Notes under the pieces: generated by a model
What the model saw: the letters and a program-made list of their open reading frames with translations, nothing else
The model's database searches: none
What the model was told of the DNA's origin: nothing
Shown here: positions 26,694 to 36,400 of the stretch, piece by piece
Position numbering within the stretch: position 1 is the first letter of the stretch
How the letters are laid out: the number at the start of each line of letters is the position of its first letter
From: Selaginella tamariscina
Lineage: Eukaryota; Streptophyta; Lycopodiopsida; Selaginellales; Selaginellaceae
Direction: 5' to 3'
NCBI GenBank assembly: GCA_003024785.1
Contig: PUQB01000032.1
Location: forward strand, 1 to 64,000
Length of the DNA: 64,000 nt
Translations under genes and position numbers: made by a program

Positions 26694-28335
26694 AGCAGTG
26701 GGATTAATCCCGCCACTATAAGTTTATGGCCTGGCGGCGGGATTAATCCTGCCGCTATATGGTTGGGGCCATGGCGGCGGGATTAATCCCGCCGCTCTAG
26801 GACAAACCGAAGAGCAGCGGGATTAATTCCGCCGCCCATGGCCTGCGTGAGGGGCCTCGGCGGCGGGATTAATCCCGCCGCCCACCCATGCCCTGCGCGG
26901 AATGCGGCGGGATTTATCTCGCCGGCAATGGCCTGTGTGAAGGCCCTAATGGGCGGGATTAATCCCGGGGATTCCGCGCAGGGCATTTACAGGGGATGGG
27001 CGGCGGGATTAATCCTGCCGCTCATGAGGCTAACCAAAGAGCCTGCATGAAAGATCCTGCACAGAAGGCTAATCGAAGAGCCTGCATGATATGTCCAGGG
27101 AATTCACGCAGGACATGAACGGCGGGATTAATCCCGCCCCATGCTCATGCCTTCGCAGAGGGCGGCGGGATTAATCCCGCCGCTCAGGCACTTCCGCAGG
27201 ATATAAGCGGCGGGATTAATCCCGCCCCACCCATCCCTGTTCAAAATGCCGCAGCCAATATATATGTGTGAGCGCATGATTTACGAGAGGGCGGCGGGAT
27301 TAATCTCTCCGAACCTTCATTGCCCGGTGGCGGGATTAATCCCGCCACCCTTCTTTTTTTCCTCCATTGGTATGTTGAATCAATCCCGACTAACTCTGTC
27401 TGAGACGGAGAAGGTTTACAAAATACCAATGGAGGGAACTGAGAAGGGTGGTGGGATTAATTTCACCATCCCTTACATGGGCGGGATTAATCCGCGCCTT
27501 TTCGGAGCCCCTGAAGGGGTGTGAGAAATAAATCCTGCCCAATTCTCTCTGAGAACGAGAAAGGTGGCGTCCAGCGGGATTAATCCCGCCGCCTATGGCC
27601 AAAGTGAAGGGCCTGGGCGGCGGGATTAATCCGCCGCGTACGCATCCCTGCGCGAATCGGGCGGGATTTATCCCGCCGCCATTGGCCTGCCTGAAGGGCC
27701 TAGGCGGCGGGATTAATCCCGCAAGATTTCGCACAGGGCATTGGCGTTCGGCGGGATTAATCCCGCCGACTAAGGCCCGAGTGAAGGGCCTGGGAGGCGG
27801 GATTAATCCCGCCGCGTACAATGCCCTGCGCGAATCGGGCGGGATTTATCCCGCCGCCATTGGCCTGCCTGAAGTGCCTAGGCGGCGGGATTAATCCCGC
27901 CCGATTCCGCGCAGGGAATTGGCGTCCGCGGGATTAATCCCGCGCGAGTAGGGATTAATCCCGCCGAGTCTTCAATGCCTGTTGGAGGAATGAATCCCGC
28001 CACCCTTCCTTTTTTCTCCATTGGTGAGTCGGACCAATCCCAAACGTTTCTGTCTGAGACGTAGAAGGTTTACAACATACCAATGGAGAGAATTGGGAAG
28101 GGTGGGGAAATTCATTTAACCATCCCTTACATGGTGGGCGAGATTAATCCCGCCTCCTTTCTGGAGTCACTGAAGGGGTGTGAGAAATAAATCCTGCCCA
28201 GTTCTCTCTGAGACCGAGAAGGGTGGCAAGATTAATTCCGCACTCCCGTTCAAGGCCTCCAGAAAGGTGGCGAGATTAATCCCGCCCACTCTTTCAGGAG
28301 GCATTGAAGGGGTGGCGAGATTAATCCCGCCGCAC
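26694..28335. repeat. Palindrome array 2 (GGCGGGATTAATCCCGCC)
   Basis: About 30 copies or variants of the 18-bp palindrome lie in 1.6 kb. In the best-ordered part the starts are near 27572, 27616, 27659, 27703, 27749, 27796, 27838, 27881 and 27927, a spacing of 42-47 bp. Spacers alternate between a GGCCTGNNTGAAGGGCCT-like hairpin and TGCCCTGCGCGAAT or its reverse complement. A four-palindrome unit of about 180 bp is repeated at about 27597 and 27777. A hairpin of about 75 bp with arms 'cctccattggta' / 'taccaatggagg' occurs at about 27360 and 28014, indicating a larger repeat of about 655 bp. Confidence 0.95.
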
Positions 28336-28445
28336 CTTCCATGTGAATATATATGTGTATTAGTATATATAAGTTGCATATCTCATTTTATTTACTTTTA
28401 TCATCTTATCATAATATTTCGAGTAAAAGCTAGGAATCTATGTAA

Positions 28446-28532
28446 AACTGTCCAGAGCTCACATTTGTGGTGGTTCTAAAACGAAATGTTATCTTTCTTT
28501 TGCACTAACACAAATGTGAGCTTCGGACAGTT
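28446..28532. repeat. Long-armed hairpin (MITE-like or small-RNA-like)
   Basis: The arms at 28446-28470 and 28508-28532 are complementary over about 24 bases with one or two mismatches, around a loop of about 37 bases. The hairpin sits between palindrome array 2 and the ParB/methyltransferase-like gene. It could be a miniature inverted-repeat element, or a foldback transcript in the 5' region of that gene. Confidence 0.7.
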
Positions 28533-28634
28533 AATTACGTCTACTTCTCTCTGTGTATTATTTTTGTATATTCGGGTTTATACAAGTGTGTGTGCGTTTT
28601 TATATGATTTGTATTATAGTGTATTATTTTGCAG

Positions 28635-31600
28635 AAGGACGATTTGATCAAACAAGGAGATCGAGTCATTAGTATGGAGTCGTCGTCAAATTCTGGGTAA
28701 GAATTAAAATAAAATCTGTTATACTCGGATACTTGAACTAATCATTTTTGTATTCAGATGTGGAATTGAGGTGACATTAAAGACAAGAGCAGGAGAAGAG
28801 ATGGGCAGGGGGATTCTGGAATCAACTTGGCCATATTTTAAGATAAATGGGAAGCGCATTGGAGCAACCATGGTTGCTGTCAAATTAACCTCTGTCACAT
28901 CTCATGGACAAGCAAAACAATGGAAAGTAGATTCGCTAGTCAAGCACCCGAAAGCAGGCTGCGAACCCAGATTGGACGATGCTCGACAGATATGCCTTGT
29001 TCCATCCAATGTCACGTTCTCGGATCCAGAGGTCGTCAGTTACAACATTAATTTCGGGTGGTTTTGTCGACTTGTGGATAATGACGTTCACGTGTTCACT
29101 AATGATGTTGACCTTGGAGTTCTTCTTCAACTCAACGAAAGCCCATCTATGGAGGGGATCCATCTGGATGTCTACTTCGAAGATCTTCAGACTCATCGAG
29201 TAGGTGTATTGTCAGGAGATATTGCTTCACAATACAGAAAATCAGCAAGTGGAGCAATCTTCCCTCTTCACATTGAAGAAGAACACAGCGACATCATAAG
29301 GAGATTGAGAGGGTGGCTCGGTCTCAGGTTCTCTACAGATCACGTTCAATTTGCTTAGGAAGCTTCGGGAGCTGGAAGAGTGTGCCGAGAACACTAGAAC
29401 AGCTGCAGTCGGGGATCACACATGTTGATTCGGATCGCAAAAGAAAATCATCAATCGTTTTGTCAGCTGCACCTGTGGCATCTCATGCTGCAATAAGTCA
29501 CAAGGAAATGATGTTGGATGATAAGATTTATCCTTGTAGGGTTAAATATTGCAGCGTCAACCCAAACTTCAATTACAGGCCACTCAACCAGGAACGTGTA
29601 GCTGAGCTCATGGAGAAGATGAAGGACGACAATTCTTATACCGTTCCACATAATGCTGTTTTGTGTCCATACTATGAAAGAAGGAAGGGCGCTGACAAAG
29701 TCTGGATCACAACACCAGAACAACTCATGAAGATTCAGACGGAGAATAAAATCTATCAAGTACTACATCATTAGTGGCCAGCACACAATAACGGCAGCCC
29801 AACGACTTCTCGATGAACACAACAAAGGAACGATGGCAACAAAACTTTCCGAGCATACCCGTGAGAAGCTGACAAAAAGATCGGCGTTTTTAGCTAAGCC
29901 GAATCTCACAATCGAGCAGTACCATAAGTTATCGGCGGAATGGGACGCTGCCGACACCAACCACTACAACAGCAAAATATGGGAGAAGTTTAAACACACG
30001 CGAGCCGTGTGGGAATCTCTTCAGCGACCACAAAGAGCTACCGCAGGGAATACACAATCTGCGGAATACCGGGTAAGCAAATTGTTTGGGCGGGATTTAT
30101 CTCGCCGGTATATTAATCTGTCTTTTTCCTCAGAGAGTTGAAGAAATTGCAGCAGTTGATTTTGCCCAGGTGGGCGGGAAGGAAACATCCTTTCTGATGA
30201 TGTTGATTTCTTGCCCCGAAGATAGGATCTTTGCCAAATGGTTGGGGATTATGGAATCCTTTTCAAAAGGAACACTGAAGAAGAAGCAGACAAGTGAAGG
30301 GGAGCCCTCAGAAAAGTCTGCAAAGAAACCCAGTAAGACGCCGAAGGCTAAGTCTGTTCAATCTACAAAGGATGTAGACAACGATTTCAAGCTCACATGG
30401 TTGAAGCCTTTAAATGGAACAACGATGGAGGAGATGGAAGTCTTGGCTGATTTGGTGATCGATGGCAAACTACAAATTAATAACAGCAGCCCAACCTCTC
30501 CTTTTCATCTCAAGGCAATGGAGTTGAAGACGGTCAGGCATTTCAAGGAGTGGTTGGGAATACACTGCCACAAACTGGGTTGGACCTCGACTTCAACATA
30601 TGAAGAGGTCAGCAAATATTTGCATGTGACGAACGATGATATGCTTGTCGAATGGGTGAACCAATCGGAAGATCTAGGCAAGAATCTATTGCACGCCAAC
30701 GCCAAAAAGGAGAACATTGGGATGACGCCTTCTCTTATGGCAGTCCTTCAGCAGCGGAGAACCGAATTGAACCTTATAAAGGAGGATGCTACGAATCACG
30801 ACAAGCCCTACAGATGTTTGTTGTTAGATTCGGAGACTTTATGGGGTAACATCACTGCTTGTAGGAAACCGTTTCAATTGTTCGTGATGGATCGGCGGGT
30901 GTCAAAAAATCTTTCGACAGATAGGGCACTAGAGGATCTGGTGGAGAAACTTAGCCGTGCAAGCATATACATAGAAGGTATTTATTATTGAATTCATGCT
31001 TGCGCTCTTCACTGATACCTACTTTTTCAGGTATTTATTTCTTGATTCTTGCTCATGTCACCGATACTTTTGCCTTCGCCTTCGCCAAGAAGAATAGACA
31101 TCGTTGGACAGGATTTTATATGAACGATGCTAATCCCAAGTGCATTGATACGTTGTTCACTTGGTTGTTAGGAATGCGCCAAACAATTTCAAGCTTCCAA
31201 ATGACTGGCCAGGCATCTGTTTGCACTCCAACGGCCCTGAACCTCCATCCGATACACCGATAGGTATGAGTGACGTATTCGGCAATGTACGTTATCCAAA
31301 CATTACAAGTCAAGCGGCACGGAGCATCGTCAACTTGATCAGGGGTCCTCACAGTGATGCGTGGGTTTTTGACTACTGCACTAGGGGGTCCGTCTTGAAG
31401 GAGTGTTACCTTCGGCATACATGTGTGTTTGCCGTTGAAAAGGATAAGACCATGGTTGAGGACCTGAACAAGTGGATAGATGGGTCTCAACTGAGTACCC
31501 CAACGAATCCATAAAGGCGTATTTGAGAAAGTTCCCTCCAGATAAGTGCGATAGCTCTGAAGGTGAATCTGGTTCAATCTCGGAGTCTGAGAACGAACTT

Positions 31601-31774
31601 CAATCAGATATTAGACCGGAAGTTATCTCGAGGAGTACAGAACATTCGCACACTCCAGGACCCATGGAAACATCAATAGAAGATGCAGAAGATCTTGAAC
31701 CATCTCACAAGCGGCTTAGACCTTCTTCGCCTCACTCAGAAGGTAATAGCGAAGAAGAATTGATAATGAATTGA
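28635..31774 (+). CDS. ParB-like / DNA-methyltransferase-like fusion protein
   Basis: Coding begins after a TTTTGCAG acceptor at 28634 (exon 28635-28696) and resumes at 28758. The N-terminus (QGDRVISM, then VTLKTRAGEEMGRGILE) resembles the start of the transposase-like protein at 22.3 kb. A ParB-like segment follows, with NPNFNYRPLNQERVAELM at about 29560-29615 and ISGQHTITAAQRLL at about 29772-29813. After introns at 30073-30133 and 30978-31030 comes VFDYCTRGSVLKECY / VFAVEKD at about 31365-31440. This looks like methyltransferase motif I followed by the acidic SAM-binding strand. A canonical DPPY catalytic motif is not seen; LFVMDRR near 30880-30900 may be its altered remnant. The C-terminal tail is acidic and Ser-rich. 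In bacteria and phages, ParB-like and N4/N6 DNA methylase domains are often fused. Frame changes occur near 29340, 29420, 29755, 31170 and 31490, so the present copy is frameshifted. The domain assignment rests on motif memory only. Confidence 0.5.
30089..30108. repeat. Single palindrome copy inside an intron
   Basis: The 20-mer GGCGGGATTTATCTCGCCGG is identical to an array-2 variant at 26906-26925, including its departures from the consensus. It occupies one third of the 61-bp intron at 30073-30133. Confidence 0.9.
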
Positions 31775-32029
31775 TAGAGTGATGAATAGTTGTAAATGAG
31801 TGTAACATAAGGCATTTTTGTATATTTTTTTATATTTGTACAGAAAATAAATTCTCAAGGATTAATGAAGCTTTTAGTTCAAACATGGGTCACACATTAA
31901 CAAGGTAAATAATATACCTTGATAATTTTAAGGTCAGCTAATTATCATTTTGCAGATGTAATGAAATAATTGAGAACATGGATTTTCAGCATTGCATGAG
32001 GTAAGAGAGGGGTTTGGCGACAATTTCTT
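31775..32029. other. Short spacer between the ParB/MTase-like and HAD-like genes
   Basis: About 250 bp of AT-rich DNA between genes on the same strand; it probably holds the 3' UTR of the first and the 5' UTR of the second. The segment from about 31960 is also present in the duplicate at 45040. Confidence 0.5.
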
Positions 32030-33186
32030 GTGCCACATGTCAGAATGACAGAGTTCATGCAGGAAATGGATAATAATGCAGCTCAAAACATCGTTACCAT
32101 GGGGGCCACTTCATCATCATTTTTATTGGCTTCAGTTCCGAAATCAATTTCTTCAGCGCATGCAATATCTGAATCTTGTAAGGATGATGTACAATTAAAT
32201 GATGAAGGGATAGGCAACGAGATAGTGGCAACGGATAAATGTGAAAGGGAGCAAACAAGTGATTTGCAAAGTATTCAAGAGGCAACGCTATCTCATGTTA
32301 CTCATGGCCATATTGTGTTGTTGGATGTCAATGGTGTTCTGCTTCATCGACAAAGGCCCGAGGATAGAAAAAAGAAATCAAACAAGGAGATTTCATTCCT
32401 TGTCATGGTAAATTTCGATATGATATTATTTTTCGTCCAGGGTTGGATCGTCTCTTTCAAAAGCTTAAGGAGATGGGTGCGCTTGTGGGGATTTGGTCAT
32501 GCATGCAGATTCATAACTTAACACCGCTGTTGAATTTACTTAAGAAACATTGTAGTGTTGCAGAAGAGGTGATTCGTAAAGATTGGATTTTTGACCAGCG
32601 AATATGTTATAAACCTCTCGAATTTCACAATATAAGAAAGGAAAGCAAGCCATACTTCTTCAAGAATGAAAGAATAATTGGGACTCATGGGGAGATCAGT
32701 CGCTTAAGGATAATGAAGAACGCACATTTAGTAGTAGACGACTCTCCTCAGAAGGCTATGCTCAACCAAAACATTGCTTGTATTCATCCAATCACTTTCG
32801 ATCCATATTCTGATACCGATATCATGGATGAGCTAGTGAACTACTTGGATACGTGCCTCAGAAAGAAGAATCTCGAAAATTTTTGTGAGCAGTATCCACC
32901 GTATCATACATTTCCTGAAGCTTTTCTTTCTCGTGATATTGAATTTTATAAAATGAAGGATAGCAACCGGGCGCTTTATAATATTATTCTTAAGGAACGT
33001 CAGTTTTTAGATGAGCCTTTATGCAGACCTTCTCTTATCACATCTTATGTATTAACAAGGATGGCAACTCCCAATTGCATTCGTGAGAGTGTTAAGTGGT
33101 GGCAACAACATCAAGATATTGACCAAAATGATTTGATTAATCCGGAGAGTGATGATTTAGACAAAATAAAAGATTTCTTTGTATGA
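32030..33186 (+). CDS. FCP1/NIF-type HAD phosphatase-like protein
   Basis: A low-complexity N-terminal region leads to HIVLLDVNGVLLHR, the HAD motif I position (canonical DxDGTL). Here it reads D-V-N-G-V-L, so the second catalytic Asp is replaced by Asn. After a frame change near 32400, FRYDIIFRPGLDRLFQKL and GIWSCMQIHNL (motif II region) follow, then HLVVDDSPQKAMLNQ (motif III/IV) and YSDTDIMDELVNYL. These are the FCP1-homology (NIF) elements found in CTD-phosphatase-like proteins. The frame change lies between SFL and CHGKF and looks like a missing base; no plausible intron covers it. The C-terminus to 33186 is open. The Asn at the acid/base position suggests reduced or altered activity, if the base call is right. 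It lies 250 bp downstream of the ParB/MTase-like gene and was duplicated to 45.1 kb. Confidence 0.7.
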
Positions 33187-33494
33187 TAGAAGAAAGTATT
33201 TATAAAAAATTAACATGTTGATAAGAAAATGATTTCATTTGTAATTATGTTTGATAGTATTTCTTCATTATTGTAAACTATTTTTAGAATAATATGAATA
33301 TTCTAAGATATTTTAGGAATATTCCTTACTAAGTAAGGTTATTGAAGGATTAATTAATTAATTAATTAATATTTAAGGCTTAATTACATATTAATTAAAT
33401 GATTAATTAATAATTAAAACTTAAGTATTAATTAGTAATTTATTTTATATTCCCATTTTCACGTATCATGCCCACTTTAGTTACAACGTGCATT

Positions 33495-36400
33495 CATGAT
33501 ACAAAGTAAGATGGAAAATTACAACATATGTCTCTCTCTCTTTGACTTATTATATGACCTTCATTTGTTTTAGGAGTAGATGTGGCTAAACATTCTAACT
33601 CATCTAGTAAGTAATCAAGGATATCTTTCTTTCTCTCCCACGCACATGCACATGCACACGCACAAGTTGTCTCTCTAACTACCTCATCCATGCTAAGCTA
33701 GGAGCAACACTTGTAACTTGCTAGTCATGCATCCTAACTCACTAGGTAAGCATTGTTATGTGCACTTAATTAACTGAATTTCTAAAAATCAAGTGGGTTA
33801 TCTTGTGAATTTTCTAATAAAAGTTTCTAAATTTGGCATGTGCACATGGCATCATATAAAAACTTTAATAAGTAAGACGTACTACTTAATTAAACGACAC
33901 ATGATTTACATGTGACTCTCACTAAGTAAAAATTATAACACATCACCTCACATCCACAAACTCAAGAGTTGCTACTATCACTTTTCTTTAATGGTCATTC
34001 TTAATAGGGGCATCTAACCAGTTCATAGTAATTGGTACCATCACGATTGTATCATCTTGGGTACCTAATTGTTCTCGTATCAATAAATTAATGAAACCAA
34101 AGGCGATTCTAGTGGCCAATAGTTATGCACATGTATATGAGAGGGTCTCATCACACAAGGATTAAACTTATATTAGTTATACACTAGTGAAAATGAAATT
34201 CAAGTCACTTCCAAAATCAAATGTCAAAGTTTTTACCTAATGCCATGTGTGTAACTTATCAAATGTCATAGTTTTTACTATGACTCGACCCTTTACTTTG
34301 GAGATTGACTGTTGTTACCTACTGTACTATGTTGATAGACCCTAGATGTAGTAGGAAATAGGCCTGCTTAGTGCACTTAGGTATTTGGTGATGATCCGGC
34401 CGAGTGTCATTAAGTATTTGTAGGAAACTCTAAGCGAAGCTAGAACTTACCTTCTAAAAATCCATCCCCAATTTTGACGTTCGAATTAGGTTGATTGGTT
34501 AATGTAAATGAGTTCGGCGTGTTTAGTAGGGTTAGGAACACCCCTAGGGTCGCGCTAACCCACACCCTAAAAAAACCCCACCCCCTTAGGTAGGGTTTTA
34601 GGGTTAGAGTTAAGCTAAGTTAAACACTCTCTCATTAACTTAATAAGGGCTAGCTAATTTTGTGCTAGCCCACTTACACATTCAGGAACAGAGGGGGGGG
34701 GGGGGCTCCGTCACATAAATAAGGTAGAGTATGTAGGAGTGAGGGTTCTTGGGTTCATGATTGAGCTCATTACTCTTCTCCCGGTGCAAGCTCTAGCTTG
34801 TGTCGTTAAGGCACAACCCTTTGTTGTGCCGCCCTAACTTCCAAATGATAGACCTTCGGGGTAGTTCACCTTTAACGTTGGCAAATCCATGCCTAAAAGG
34901 TCTTGTCAAAATGCACGTTCCAAGAGGCAAAGGTTGAAGCTTGTCTCCAGCTTCCTCCTCCACGTCAAGCTAGGTGTAGCACTCATGGCCAAGCAAGGCA
35001 CATTCGTGTCCTTGTTCAACCGTGGGCGTGGGATCTTGTTTAACGGGTTCACATTACCCAGTTCCTGAGGATTCACTAAGGGATTCTAGAGTTGGCATGT
35101 AGGAGCCATGTTTGTGGCACTTGGTGCAACTTTTGAATCTAAGGGTTATGGCATGATAGCCCACATCGGGGAAGGCAGTGTCGTATAGAGATGTGACACT
35201 GGGCTAAACATCACACAATACAATGCCCAAGGCATGCCCTTTGAGGTTGTGTCATGGGCTTGCCGCCAGGGGGTTGGATACTCTGACAACAGGCATGCTT
35301 GTGCTCGCGCTAGGGTACTAAGCCTTGGGCATTTGCTCAAGGGAGGTTAGGTCTCGTAACTAGGTGTGCTTAGGCACACTTGACTAGGAAAGTGTCCTCC
35401 TTGGAATTCAAGGGTTGAACAACCTAAGCTTGTTAGCACGAGCCTTTTTGTGAAGCACTCGCAAGGTCATGTACTTAAGGTTATCCAAACCTAGCCTTAG
35501 GGAGTTTACTTAGTAGAACACTTGTGTCCGCCTACGGTGCACACTCGTGTCTTCATTAAGTACTAGCCCTAAGTCTAGGGTATGACTTGGCCACCCAAAC
35601 CCTTAGGGGTTAGTCGTGATTTAGAGTACCCCTTGTCGCTCTAAAGGGGTTGTACTCCCGAATGAGGGTGATTTCTTCAAGGGGTAAGTGACGATGCCTT
35701 AGCTCTGTCACGGGGGTATGTGTGAGACACATCTCCTTTGTGGGGTTAGGGCATGAGCCTATTTAAGTTTAATGGGACAAGATCTTAAAGTCTACTCGGG
35801 TTATCCTCTAGGGTTTAGGGGATGGTCAATCTAGGGGTAGGGTAGGACTCTAAGTCTTTTGCCTAATTGGGCCTCTGAGTCAAACTCTTAGGGTTATCTT
35901 GGAAGACTTAGCGTTACTCACATAGGGTGATGATGCCGAATGACCACTTGGCAGCCATGTGTTGCCACGTTTTGGCTCTTTGGGTTAAAACTCTGACAAT
36001 TAGTATCGAAGCTATTCTCTACAGTCAGTAGGACGGCCTAAAGTGTGGTGTGTTTTAGGGTTTAGTTAGTTCTAAATTCTTGAAATACTTTATCATTTTT
36101 GGCTTACATCTGAATTATACGTGGAGAGCTGGTCCTGAGATTTATAACTATTCAGAGTACACGTTATGAACTCAAATGTCAAAAGTAACACTTGGAAGTC
36201 AACTTCCAAGTTGTATGCCAGGTTTTTTACCTTGTGGTCGTCTTAGTTACTTTACCTTATACTCTACAAGACATGGCATGTTAGTTTGTTCTGGCTTACA
36301 AATTAAAGTCTTGTGAGGTGGGTCTTGTGATATCCTAAGTCTACACATTATTGAAAATTTTTCTTTTTCTTTAAAAGTGTTTGAATTTAGGATAACACGT

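Noticed and set aside
25427..26707. Several overlapping open frames of 60-127 codons
   Set aside because: They are translations of TA/TG/CA microsatellites (Tyr-Ile and Thr-His repeats) with no protein-like composition.
26783..27894. Open frames of 62-143 codons on both strands
   Set aside because: They are produced by the self-complementary 18-mer (GGINPA/AGLIPP) and exist equally on both strands.
22423..28335. CRISPR-like array of short repeats and spacers
   Set aside because: The repeats are perfect palindromes of variable quality, spacers are related to each other and partly dyadic, no cas genes are near, and the genome is clearly eukaryotic.
32400..32442. Intron in the HAD-like gene with acceptor TCGTCCAG
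   Set aside because: The supposed intron encodes the conserved KFRYDIIFRPG of the FCP1 domain in another frame, so a frameshift explains it better.
35146..35340. 64-codon minus-strand frame
   Set aside because: It lies inside the long LTR and has no domain; the duplicated LTR end does not support coding constraint.
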